Source of the DNA: CAYLZW01 sp964388085
GTDB lineage: Bacteria; Myxococcota; UBA727; CAYLZW01
DNA length: 25,347 nucleotides
Assembly: GCA_964388085.1 (NCBI GenBank)
Contig: CAYLZW010000056.1
Coordinates: 1-25,347, forward strand
Direction: 5' to 3'
The notes beneath the pieces were generated by a model. That model searched no databases and had not been told where the DNA came from. It saw only the letters and a program-made list of their open reading frames with translations. A program made the translations under genes and the position numbers. This document shows positions 7,775-16,591 of the stretch, in pieces. Position 1 is the stretch's first letter, and the number at the start of each line of letters is the position of its first letter.

Positions 7775-8767
7775 TCAAGGGTCATCCCGGACGGCTCTTC
7801 TCGTCCAGAATAGCTCAGAATATCTTGGAACGGCACCGGCCACCTCGGCTGAAAGGAAGTGGGAGAGCCAGCGGTAGAGAGTCTGCCATGCCGACGTTGG
7901 CGTCTCGATCACGATGTGCCCAGCCGTTGCGAGAGAATCGAGGAAGTGGCGCATTTCACCAAAGCGGCGCGGTTCTCTTGCGTAGTCCAGCACGCGATGG
8001 ACCAAGGGCTGGCGGAGAAGAGCCACGCGGACGAAGCCGTCGAACTCCGACCGCGTGAGACCAAGCGGCACTTCAAGGGCGGCCAGGTCACGCTGCGCAG
8101 CCTCAAGGGCTGTCCTGGATAAAAGGGCGAGATCGTTCCCGTAGACAACGTGCAGGTCCTCGGGATGACGCAGCGAGGGAGACCACCAACACGTTCTTGG
8201 TGCCGACGCCGGCCGGCCGCCCTGATCTGAAGCCGCGGCCTCCGCTTCCCACGGGACCAGGGATGGCACGCGCCGTGAGTCTCGATAGGCCCTCTCAAAT
8301 GCGGTCATCTCGGCGGCTAGCTCGGCGTCAAACTCCACCGCTGAGTCGCGGAGCATCTTCTCAAACGCGTCTGTGTCCTTACTCCTCTCAATCTCGACAA
8401 TAAGCTCCAAGTTGTTGCCATTGCTTTGATGAAGTCCAAGTCCGCGCTGCGTAATATTCGCTGAACCGATGTAACATCGGTCGTCGACGCGGATATACTT
8501 CGCGTGGAGCTTGCTGTTCACATAACAACCGGCATGCGGGATTTGGCTCAACAAGACGTCACGTGCTTCCAGATCTGTTGCGCCGGTGAGTACATCGATC
8601 GGATGCCAGCGGGCGTAGAGGTCCACCGTTGCGGCGGTGCTGGTTGTAGCGTCCAAAATCGTTCGAAGCGCAAGGGTTTTGACGTACGCGGTGGCAATTA
8701 CGATCTCCGCCCGAGCTCCCGCGACGGCGTGGAGTACCGTTAGCCCAACGTCCTTCCATACGATCAA
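7775..8767 (-). CDS. PLD-superfamily nuclease-like protein, SspH candidate
   Basis: A 330-residue protein with one phospholipase-D-type HxK motif: LHAKYIRVDDRCYIGSANIT at residues 87-106, giving H88, K90 and the GSxN element. One motif per chain implies a dimeric active site, as in small PLD nucleases. The C-terminal ~190 residues are not recognised. The start is a TTG at 8767: a GAGGA lies about 9 bases upstream, the frame has no ATG before the catalytic motif, and the preceding stop is only 3 bp away. It follows the helicase and GHKL genes immediately after sspBCD. That order matches my recollection of the sspBCD-sspFGH cassette, in which a nuclease component attacks DNA lacking phosphorothioate; the exact correspondence to SspH is inferred from position. 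Confidence 0.8.
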   Translation of the reverse strand: MIVWKDVGLTVLHAVAGARAEIVIATAYVKTLALRTILDATTSTAATVDLYARWHPIDVLTGATDLEARDVLLSQIPHAGCYVNSKLHAKYIRVDDRCYIGSANITQRGLGLHQSNGNNLELIVEIERSKDTDAFEKMLRDSAVEFDAELAAEMTAFERAYRDSRRVPSLVPWEAEAAASDQGGRPASAPRTCWWSPSLRHPEDLHVVYGNDLALLSRTALEAAQRDLAALEVPLGLTRSEFDGFVRVALLRQPLVHRVLDYAREPRRFGEMRHFLDSLATAGHIVIETPTSAWQTLYRWLSHFLSAEVAGAVPRYSELFWTRRAVRDDP

Positions 8768-8770
8768 GCA

Positions 8771-10585
8771 TTAATCCTCGCGCTCGAGGAAGTATGCTGC
8801 GTAGCGCCCCCAGTCGGTGCGGATATCCTGAAGCTCCTCCCGCTTTCGCTCGATGACCTGTTCATCTTCGAACCTCGCCCAGGCCATCAGAAGTAACTTC
8901 AATCCCTGCGCTGCCATTTCGAGGCGCCCCCGAAGGTCGTCAGCAGATTGAGACTCCTCGTCACGCTCGAGCACCTCAACGAGGTGGCTATATGCTGGGT
9001 GGTTGGTGTTGATCTTGATGAAGATCTCTCCGGCCTTCGGTTTCACGGTAAAGAAGAGCCTACCCTCGAGCGGCGCTTCAACGAACGTGTACTTGATCCC
9101 CTTGCTGACAGTGTAGGCCGCTAGCTCCTTGGCATCGTCCGCGGCGATCCCAGCGTCCTTGAGTTCCTCCTCAATCTGTTCGCGTCGCTCATCATCGGAG
9201 AGTGAGCTTTCGTCCGGGTCGCTCACGCCCTCGTGCCCCTCTTCCTGGCGCCGTCTCGTGACGCGGGTGCCCCTCTCTTCCGGCGAATCTGACGATTCGT
9301 GCCGGCGGCGGCGCTGTCGAGTTCCCCGTGTCTGAGATTTCAACGCCGCTCGAAGGTTCTTCAGCGTACGCTCGATGGTCTGCGCCATCTCCAAGAGCGG
9401 CCCAGCCGGATCCTCGTTCTCGATCATCTCCTCGCGGACGTCCTCGATGGTGCGTCCGTCCCGAAGGAGCTCGTCAACGTCGACCTGAGCCAGTTCCGCG
9501 AAGTTCCGAGCGGACTGCTTGTTGTTCGTGACGCCGAAGAGCTCATCGAGGGCGGGCGGGAACTCCACTTCTACGCCCCACCACCTCTCCGTTGGATCAT
9601 ATTGGATCACCCAAGACTGCTCCAGCTCGAGCTCACGTCGCGCTCTGACAATGGAAACGCCAATGTTTCTGGCAGCGTGCTGGCCATGGAGGCGCGCACC
9701 GGGGTTCTCACCGCTTCGCGCCTCCGACTTAGCATGAGTAAACCGAACAATAACCTCGTGCTCCACACCTCCAAACGCGACCTTGAACGGAATTTCCCAG
9801 CGGTCCCCATAGGGCTCAAACATCGGCCGGGTGTTATATGGTGGCGGGGTCGAACTCGGTGCCATGATGTACGAGGGATCGTTCGCGACAGCCTTGCGTT
9901 CCTCTATCACCATGGGGCTATCAGCGAGAAACTGTGCGAGCCGGATGCTTATCTCGTTTTCATGGATGAAGCGTCGATACATTCTCCCCACAACGAACTC
10001 GGAGTTATCGAGGATGGCCTTGGCTGTGCGCCACATCATCCGATCGATGTTCGACCATACGACCAAAGTGCCACTCTTACCGAAGTTCTTGCCCGCGGCT
10101 CGCCAGAGTTCCGGAATCTCCTTCCGCGCAGGCTTGGGTATGTCTACCTGCTCCTGGCGCTCGACCTTCGCAATATCGAGATACGTGTAGACTGCCGAGT
10201 CAACGCCGTTCTGCCATGACCAGACGTCGACGCGTCTGCACTGTGATATTGACGCACTAGGTAAGCCCATACCAAACCGACCGATACCAGTGCGGTCATT
10301 TAGCCTCGTGCCGTTGCCGAACTGGAGTGCCTGCCGGAGAACGTTCGCCGACATCCCTGAGCCGTCATCGAGAACTGCAACCTCATGGATTCGACGCCGC
10401 TGACGCTGTCGGACGACGGTCGCGACCTCGGCACAGAGTAGCTCGACATGCTTCGCGCCAGCCTGAATAGAGTTATCCATAAGCTCTGCGATCGCGTATG
10501 CGGCGTTTCGATAGCCATTATCGCGCATCGCTTTTACGGCCAAGTGAGCTGGCACAACATCGAATCGCGTCTCGGTCACGACCAC
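8771..10585 (-). CDS. MORC/MutL-like GHKL ATPase, SspG candidate
   Basis: A 604-residue protein with a complete N-terminal GHKL ATP site: AIAELMDNSIQAGA with E34 and N38, LDDGSGMS at 72-79, and lid GIGRFGMGLPSAS at 100-112. This is the arrangement in MutL, Hsp90 and MORC-family ATPases, which act as ATP-driven clamps. Residues ~200-400 would be the S5-like transducer. A highly charged, probably disordered linker at about 415-480 leads to a C-terminal domain of unknown type. Bacterial MORC relatives are known from restriction-type gene clusters beside SF2 helicases and nucleases (Iyer, Abhiman and Aravind, 2008), which is exactly the context here. Its start overlaps the helicase stop by 10 bp and its stop is 3 bp before the nuclease start. 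Confidence 0.85.
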   Translation of the reverse strand: MVVTETRFDVVPAHLAVKAMRDNGYRNAAYAIAELMDNSIQAGAKHVELLCAEVATVVRQRQRRRIHEVAVLDDGSGMSANVLRQALQFGNGTRLNDRTGIGRFGMGLPSASISQCRRVDVWSWQNGVDSAVYTYLDIAKVERQEQVDIPKPARKEIPELWRAAGKNFGKSGTLVVWSNIDRMMWRTAKAILDNSEFVVGRMYRRFIHENEISIRLAQFLADSPMVIEERKAVANDPSYIMAPSSTPPPYNTRPMFEPYGDRWEIPFKVAFGGVEHEVIVRFTHAKSEARSGENPGARLHGQHAARNIGVSIVRARRELELEQSWVIQYDPTERWWGVEVEFPPALDELFGVTNNKQSARNFAELAQVDVDELLRDGRTIEDVREEMIENEDPAGPLLEMAQTIERTLKNLRAALKSQTRGTRQRRRRHESSDSPEERGTRVTRRRQEEGHEGVSDPDESSLSDDERREQIEEELKDAGIAADDAKELAAYTVSKGIKYTFVEAPLEGRLFFTVKPKAGEIFIKINTNHPAYSHLVEVLERDEESQSADDLRGRLEMAAQGLKLLLMAWARFEDEQVIERKREELQDIRTDWGRYAAYFLERED

Positions 10586-12222
10586 ACGTCCTCCCAGTTA
10601 CGGAATGCCTCGGCGATGTCACCAAATCCGGGAAGGCTGGTGTCGACGACCGTGACTATCTCGGCGTTCTCGTTGCCCCCAGCCCTCAAACCCCGGATCG
10701 CTCGGCCGACCATCTGGCTGTAGAGAACCAGCGACTTGGTGGGCCTAGCGATCACTGCCGTACTCGTCTGCGGCGCATCGAAACCTGCTGTTAGAACACC
10801 GTAGTTGCAAAGCACCATCGGTTCAGCGAGATCACTTTTATATCGGTCAAGGATTCGTCGTCGTTCTTCCGACGCCGTGGTGTTGTCCACGACCATCGCG
10901 TCAGTCCCTCGTGCTCTAAGGACTGTTGCGAGCAGTCGCGCGTGTCGAACGCTGGCGGCGAAGAGGATTACCCGCTTGTGCCTGCCAAGCAACTCTTCGG
11001 TCTTGTGGACGATAAGAAGATTACGCCGCTCATCCTCTCCGATGGCCTCTAGCACTTTGGTGGGAACATCTAGTGCGGCGGCTAACGTTTCTAGCTCCGT
11101 GGAGATCCAGGGTGGCTCGCGACAATACGAGATCGTGTCAAACACCGGCTGCGCTAGGTACTTCTCTTGAATCAGAAAGTCGACGGCACTGTCATAGCCA
11201 TCCATACGTAGAGATACCTTGCGCCGGAAGAAGACGCGTGCGAGCTGCTCGTCTAAGTCCACATCGTTCCAGCTTCGCCCAGGAGTAGCTGTGAGGCCGA
11301 GTAGTGCTCCCTGCGGATTCTTCTCCGCCAGGAGCTCTAGCACCAAGCGATAGGTGTCCGCTAACGCTTGGTGTGCCTCATCGATGACTACCAGGAATGC
11401 GCGATCGCCCAGCCGGGCTGCAAGCCCGAGATCCGCTTTTAAGGCACCGAATATCTTCCCGAGTCCTGCAACCAACAGCCCATCGCGCGCGTCATCTAAC
11501 TCCAGATCCGACTTGCCCCAGTAGCGGTAGAGCTTGACGTCGCGGTCTCCTCCGGCGCTCCAAGCCTCGAGGAACTCTTCCGCCGCTTGTTCGCACAGTT
11601 CCTCGCTGTACGCTAACCAGACCGCGACGCACGGCTCTTGGTCGCGAAGAAACTGCGCGACCACCTGCATCGCCGTCCGTGTCTTTCCGGCGCCCGTCGG
11701 CATGTGGAGCAAGGCCCGCCGCGGGTTGGTCCTTAGGTGGTGAATCGTCTCCCTGACGGCACGCCGTTGGTGCGCAAAAAGCGGGCGCGCGGCGGTGGCA
11801 CCGATGGCCGGTGTGAGAGCGGGGTCTCCCTGCGACGGGGGCAGCGACACGCCAAAGAAGTCCAGGACGGTGCGGTAAGTCGCCGAGCCGCGACGCAACG
11901 CTGCCTGTCGGAGCCATGCATAAGGATCAACTCCTTCTGGCGCCCCAAGCCGCGCTACCAGCCGCGCTGCCGTCGCACGTGGCATCACGTCGAAGAGGTG
12001 TGCCCGTGCTTTCCCGTCAGTCAACAGGTCGTGTGGCGTCCGAAGGCCAAGGAGAACCTCTCGGAGCGCGCTTGGCTTTGCCAACGCTGGATCGAGCAGC
12101 GTGAGCAGGCGTACCGCTGCCGGTCCTACGAGCTCCTGGAGGGCTTCATCATCAGCTCGCGCCAACAAGGCCCCGAAATCGACGTCCCCCATGAGTCCCT
12201 CTAGAGTTCGCAGATCAGGCAA
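10576..12222 (-). CDS. SF2 (DEAH-type) DNA helicase, SspF candidate
   Basis: A 548-residue superfamily-2 helicase/translocase. Walker A MPTGAGKT is at 174-181, DEAH at 281-284, TATP (motif III) at 311-314, and motif VI YSQMVGRAIRG lies near the C-terminus; FAHQRRAV just before motif I is a Q-motif-like element. The ~150-residue N-terminal region is helical and unrecognised and may bind partners. There is no nuclease domain, so cleavage must come from a neighbour such as the PLD or Mrr protein. It overlaps the end of the sulfurtransferase gene by 22 bp, tying the marking genes to the restriction genes in one transcript. Confidence 0.88.
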   Translation of the reverse strand: MPDLRTLEGLMGDVDFGALLARADDEALQELVGPAAVRLLTLLDPALAKPSALREVLLGLRTPHDLLTDGKARAHLFDVMPRATAARLVARLGAPEGVDPYAWLRQAALRRGSATYRTVLDFFGVSLPPSQGDPALTPAIGATAARPLFAHQRRAVRETIHHLRTNPRRALLHMPTGAGKTRTAMQVVAQFLRDQEPCVAVWLAYSEELCEQAAEEFLEAWSAGGDRDVKLYRYWGKSDLELDDARDGLLVAGLGKIFGALKADLGLAARLGDRAFLVVIDEAHQALADTYRLVLELLAEKNPQGALLGLTATPGRSWNDVDLDEQLARVFFRRKVSLRMDGYDSAVDFLIQEKYLAQPVFDTISYCREPPWISTELETLAAALDVPTKVLEAIGEDERRNLLIVHKTEELLGRHKRVILFAASVRHARLLATVLRARGTDAMVVDNTTASEERRRILDRYKSDLAEPMVLCNYGVLTAGFDAPQTSTAVIARPTKSLVLYSQMVGRAIRGLRAGGNENAEIVTVVDTSLPGFGDIAEAFRNWEDVWS

Positions 12223-12995
12223 GCCCTCTCATCAGAGTCGAGATCGTCCTCAACAAGGATGTCTAGCAGCCGGGTAGATGTGGAGCGCGTCCTACGGCGA
12301 CGTTGGTCAGCTCGCCTCCGAATCTCGGCGACTCTCTCGGGCTGCTCCAACTCTGCCAAGCTCTCTCCTTGGGTCCAGGTGAACCTTTCCCCACTGGCGT
12401 CGTCAATTTTTTCGTACGACTTAGCAAGCTCAAAGAGGTCTGGGTGATTCTCCTTTAGACCTACCCACTCCTCATTCTGCTGGAAGAAACAGAAGTAGCA
12501 TCCTGAGCGAGATCTCCAGCGGTAGTAGTCAGGAACTCCCACGCCTGACTCTTCCAGGATCCGGAAGACGTCCGCGCGAGTGATACCCTCCTCTTTAAAC
12601 GGAAACGTTGCGCGGATGTTGGGTTTTGTGGAGACATAGCCTACTCTGTCCTCGTCTGCTCGAATACCGACATAGCTGGTGACCGGGTCCTCGCCAACAA
12701 ACTCCTCGAACGGCTTAAGCTTCAGCTGACGTGTGCACCAACGCATGCGACTCGAAGGCAGGTAGTCACCGTACATGCGCAGCCAGTGGTCGAACCCGCG
12801 CTCCGCATTCAGCCTCACGATACGCTTACCCAGATAGGCCTCCAGCTTATCGAGGTACTCGTAAGTCTCTGGAAGTTCCTTTTGCGTATCGCAGAACACG
12901 TACTCCATGCTGGGAACACGATCCCGCATGTAGACTGCCAGGGCGGAACTATCTTTTCCGCCCGAGATATTGAGGATATGACGCATAGTGCTCAC
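12201..12995 (-). CDS. sspD: PAPS-reductase-like sulfurtransferase, SspD/DndC-like
   Basis: A 264-residue member of the adenine-nucleotide alpha-hydrolase (PAPS reductase) superfamily. The PP-loop SGGKDS at residues 11-16 binds ATP and releases pyrophosphate. Cysteines suited to an Fe-S cluster or metal site are C87 (MRWCTRQLK), C166 and C169 (SGCYFCFF) and C259/C262 (ACLICEL) at the extreme C-terminus. In DndC and SspD proteins this chemistry activates the DNA backbone phosphate so that sulfur replaces a non-bridging oxygen. The size and the position as third gene after a DUF4007 protein and a large ATPase fit SspD. The start overlaps the preceding stop by ATGA. The alternative, an ordinary assimilatory PAPS reductase, is unlikely in this context. 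Confidence 0.88.
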   Translation of the reverse strand: MSTMRHILNISGGKDSSALAVYMRDRVPSMEYVFCDTQKELPETYEYLDKLEAYLGKRIVRLNAERGFDHWLRMYGDYLPSSRMRWCTRQLKLKPFEEFVGEDPVTSYVGIRADEDRVGYVSTKPNIRATFPFKEEGITRADVFRILEESGVGVPDYYRWRSRSGCYFCFFQQNEEWVGLKENHPDLFELAKSYEKIDDASGERFTWTQGESLAELEQPERVAEIRRRADQRRRRTRSTSTRLLDILVEDDLDSDERACLICEL

Positions 12996-15900
12996 GATGA
13001 ACCCAGCCTTGACTCGCTCTGAGGCAGAGACTCCACAGCATCTGACGAGGTCTCCGCCAACACGCGTGCGGCGACCCGGCCGATCGCAACAAGAACCAAG
13101 TCGCTGCCGCTTGACCGATCGAAGGAGGACAGCAGCTCCATAAGTTTGCGCTCCAGTTCAGCGACCCCGGCTACCTGCGGCTTCGAGACGCGAACCACGC
13201 GCACACGTTCAGGCTCGCCCGCCTGCGCAATCGCCAGTCTAAGGGCTTCCTCCTGACCGGCGCCAGGCGCGTCAAATGCCAGCGCCTCAAACGAGCGGAA
13301 CTCTCGCGCCACATGAGACAACCTGGCGTGAAACGCTTCGAAGTCGGTGTCGGTCCAGTGGGTCGGCGGCTTACCACCGAGATTCGTGAGCAGCGAGTTA
13401 AGCCAGTCATCGTCGTCAAGACCACTGTCCGCCGCACGGACGATGAAACTCTTCAGCTTCGGCTCGACTGCCAGCCGACTGACTTGAGTCACGCGACGAG
13501 AGACGTCCGCTCGCAGCGCGCTAACGGTCGCTGGTGAACCCAGCGCTTGCGCGAGCATCGTCAGGGTGTCCTCGCGCAGGCGGTCAAAGGCCCGATCCAT
13601 TTCGTCGAGCGCCTCTCGAAGACACTCACAATATCGTTCAACCTCAGCGGCGCTCCCTTCATCGCCAGGCTCAAAGCTTGGTAGGCCGCACGCTTTCGGC
13701 AGATCCTGAAACAGCAACGCCGCTGGCTCCTTCGCCATCGCAATCGCCTCCCGGACACGAACCGCTTTCTCGTCGAGGCGTCGTGTGTTCCGGGCATAGG
13801 GCGGCAATTCGTGAACTATGTGGGCAAAGCGTTTGGCTAGCAAGACTAGCTGTTGCTTGCCCGGAGCCGTGTCGCCGAGGAACGCGTCAGCGAACCGATG
13901 AAAGATTCGAGCCCGTGCACCATCGATTCTGGACCGTTGAACCTCAAAAGACTGCGGAAAGCGGGCAAGTCGCTCTAGAAGTGCAGAGTTTAGGCGTGGT
14001 CGAAAGGCACCGTCCTCGTATATTGCGAGTTCACTTTCCAGCGCAATTACCACGGCCGCGAAGAGGACTGGCATTACTCCGCGCTTCAAACCATAAGGTG
14101 GCTCCGCCAGCTGGTCATAAATGGCCTCTACATTCAGCCGCTGACCTTCGTGCCGCGCGAGCAGCTGCTCAATCCGTTGCCAGGCCGGGCCTAGGCCGCT
14201 ACCCGGGTCCCGCGGTTTGCTGATGCTCCATCCATGCTTCCCCTTCCGATGAAGCCCGTGCTCAAGCAAGACACTCAGGTACATTGCCTTCTCGGGCGGC
14301 GAGCCTTCCAGAGCGAGCCCCGGAGAATCCGCCCGCTCAAGCATTGCCTCGATCAACTGCCTTCTTGCTGCGGCGGCTGCGCTCGATACTTCGCGCCGGT
14401 TCAGCAGCTCATTGTGTATCCTGGGAGCCTTGCAGAACGCCCGATCGCACAGCTCGCTCGCTAGGTTTGACAGTCCTCTGGAGGTAAGGCGCGTGCCGTG
14501 ACTGTGTTCTTGTCCCGCCACGAAGAATGAACAGTTTGCCTCATCCCTGCGGCGTCCGGTACCAAACATCGCCTCAATCTGTGAGTGCAGGAAGGCTGAC
14601 GCCTCCTCTCGTCTTCCATGGAGTTCGCGCCGAGCGACTGGATCGTTCGCCAACGACGGCGTATCCCGTTTGACGGCGTCGATGGCAGCCAACTCGACTA
14701 GCGCCTCCCTCATGGGGACCACGGAGTCAGGCACCGCGACGATAGTAGGACGATCCGTAGCCAGTGCCCCGGTGAGCCACGCAAACCCCTCACCCATCTG
14801 ACGACGGAGAGTCTTGGCTTCACGTTCATCCCTTGGGATGGCGTACAGCAAGAAGCCATCACCATCTGGACGGGTGTCCGACACTGCCTGCTCATGACGG
14901 CAGAGGAGGGCCTCGGCGTCGACGTACCTGACCTCAAAGTATCTAAGTGTACCCGTCTCGAACAGATGCCGCTTGGCAACTAGTGGCCGTGGCGGATAGA
15001 GACGCTGAAGCTCACGAGCAACATCCAACTCGGGCTCGACTCGTGGTCTTGCAGCTTCGACCAGTGCCCCAACGTCCAGGTCGCTGCCATCCCAAAGCGC
15101 ATACGCGTTCCGGTAACGCCTAAAGACAAGATGGGAGCTCTGGGTCAGGCTCGCCAAAGTTCCTCGAACCTCGGCAGCATCACCCAGAGGCCCCTCTAGC
15201 GCATAGACAAGGAACTCCTCCGAGGCGGTCATACCGGACCGAGCCCCCAGAACGCCCAACAGGCCAACGGTCTTCACGACATCAGCCGCGATTCTTGGCG
15301 AATCTGAGGGAAGCCGGCCGAGCGCTTCCTCCACGAGTGCCCAGTGCCGACCTGCCGACCCAGCCTCCAAGCCCTGACCAAGATTCGCGTGCAAGTAATC
15401 ATAGAGGTCCGGAATCGTGAAGGAAGCGATCCGATTTGCAGGCGTATTCCTTAGAAAGGACTGGAAGCCATATGGCTCAGAGGATGAAAGGAAAGCGAAC
15501 AATGAGCGTTCGTTCTGCCCGGCGACGAAGCGAAAGATCGGACCAAGGACCAGGGCAGTGGATGGGTGGAGCGGCGCCGTATCCGACAACAGGCGAACGA
15601 GCTCCTTCTCCTCCGAGCCCGTTATACGCGCAGCAAGCCTGGCCCCCTTCCTCGCCAACGCCTCGTATGGGGCACGGTTCCATGCTTGTGACATGCGGTT
15701 CACGATCGCGCTGCCAGCCAACCGCACGAGTTGCTCAGGGGCCTCCTGAAACGCAATGTCCTCGAAACGCCCCTGCACCTTCACCCATTCGTCACGGTGA
15801 GCGGGTCCCAAATGCGCCGCGTAACGGCCAAAAGCTTGGTGGAGCGTACCGACCAACACAATGGGTGAATCGCCGCTACGAGTCGCAAGCTCAGCCAGCG

Positions 15901-16591
15901 CCTGGAGTAGATACACGTCGGCCCCTGCGCCATCACGTGCAGCATACTCAAGATACTTCCCGAGTTCATCGATGACCACGAGCAGCCCGGCTCCGCGCCG
16001 GCTGGATGAGACGACTTTGGACGCTGCCGTTTCGAAAAGACTCACCACTTCGCTGGCAGCGATAGCGGTCCGAGACTTCCGAGAGGTCAACTGCTGCAGC
16101 TCCGCAAGCACGTCTGGCTTCTTGCTCCCTGCCCAGAAGGTCTCCAAACCAGTTTGGAGCGATTTCAGTAGTGCTACATCGAGACGTGATTGCTCTCCGG
16201 TGAGGAGAACCGGCACGAGTCCGCCACGCCCCGCAACACTACCACGGGCGCGCATCGGCTTCACGAACTCTGGAGCTGATTCTTGGATCAGCTTGCGTGC
16301 GCGTCGATGCGCCTCGAGGTTCTCCTTGGAGAGCAACGAATAAAGAAACGTCGCGAAAGCGCTCTTCCCGGAACCATACGGGCCCGTCAACGTCCACGCC
16401 CGCTGCCCTCCTCCTGCGTCGAGTCCGTCGTGGATCCTTGCCAGTGTTCGACGGGCGAGCGGCGTGACGACATAGCCCTCCAGCACGTCTGGACGGCGAG
16501 CATCGCGCTCGAGATGGACAGAACGGCGAAATCGAGTCTCGATGTCGAACAGGTCGGCAAGATACGTCGTATGTGACGGCATTGTGTTCAC
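12992..16591 (-). CDS. sspC: Large P-loop ATPase, SspC-like
   Basis: A 1199-residue ATPase with Walker A GPYGSGKS at 70-77 and Walker B LLVVIDELGKYLEYAA with D208-E209, giving a single AAA-like module in the N-terminal third. The remainder is mostly helical with no nuclease, helicase or methyltransferase motif that I can see. Its overall appearance resembles large ATPases of defence systems (BrxC-like), but its place between a DUF4007 gene and a PAPS-reductase gene, joined by 4-bp ATGA overlaps on both sides, matches sspB-sspC-sspD. SspC is the ATPase of the single-strand phosphorothioation machinery. Length and domain layout are complete with no frameshift. Confidence 0.82.
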   Translation of the reverse strand: MNTMPSHTTYLADLFDIETRFRRSVHLERDARRPDVLEGYVVTPLARRTLARIHDGLDAGGGQRAWTLTGPYGSGKSAFATFLYSLLSKENLEAHRRARKLIQESAPEFVKPMRARGSVAGRGGLVPVLLTGEQSRLDVALLKSLQTGLETFWAGSKKPDVLAELQQLTSRKSRTAIAASEVVSLFETAASKVVSSSRRGAGLLVVIDELGKYLEYAARDGAGADVYLLQALAELATRSGDSPIVLVGTLHQAFGRYAAHLGPAHRDEWVKVQGRFEDIAFQEAPEQLVRLAGSAIVNRMSQAWNRAPYEALARKGARLAARITGSEEKELVRLLSDTAPLHPSTALVLGPIFRFVAGQNERSLFAFLSSSEPYGFQSFLRNTPANRIASFTIPDLYDYLHANLGQGLEAGSAGRHWALVEEALGRLPSDSPRIAADVVKTVGLLGVLGARSGMTASEEFLVYALEGPLGDAAEVRGTLASLTQSSHLVFRRYRNAYALWDGSDLDVGALVEAARPRVEPELDVARELQRLYPPRPLVAKRHLFETGTLRYFEVRYVDAEALLCRHEQAVSDTRPDGDGFLLYAIPRDEREAKTLRRQMGEGFAWLTGALATDRPTIVAVPDSVVPMREALVELAAIDAVKRDTPSLANDPVARRELHGRREEASAFLHSQIEAMFGTGRRRDEANCSFFVAGQEHSHGTRLTSRGLSNLASELCDRAFCKAPRIHNELLNRREVSSAAAAARRQLIEAMLERADSPGLALEGSPPEKAMYLSVLLEHGLHRKGKHGWSISKPRDPGSGLGPAWQRIEQLLARHEGQRLNVEAIYDQLAEPPYGLKRGVMPVLFAAVVIALESELAIYEDGAFRPRLNSALLERLARFPQSFEVQRSRIDGARARIFHRFADAFLGDTAPGKQQLVLLAKRFAHIVHELPPYARNTRRLDEKAVRVREAIAMAKEPAALLFQDLPKACGLPSFEPGDEGSAAEVERYCECLREALDEMDRAFDRLREDTLTMLAQALGSPATVSALRADVSRRVTQVSRLAVEPKLKSFIVRAADSGLDDDDWLNSLLTNLGGKPPTHWTDTDFEAFHARLSHVAREFRSFEALAFDAPGAGQEEALRLAIAQAGEPERVRVVRVSKPQVAGVAELERKLMELLSSFDRSSGSDLVLVAIGRVAARVLAETSSDAVESLPQSESRLGSS

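Noticed and set aside
9299..10219. 306-aa plus-strand frame opposite the MORC-like gene
   Set aside because: It is antisense to a gene with a complete GHKL site and has no domain of its own.
7775..12222. DISARM-type system (helicase plus PLD)
   Set aside because: DISARM needs a DUF1998 protein (DrmB) and a larger helicase (DrmA); neither is seen, and a MORC-like ATPase takes the middle position.
12992..16591. BrxC of a BREX system as identity of the large ATPase
   Set aside because: No PglZ, PglX or Lon-like genes are present, while DUF4007 and PAPS-reductase genes flank it as in sspBCD.
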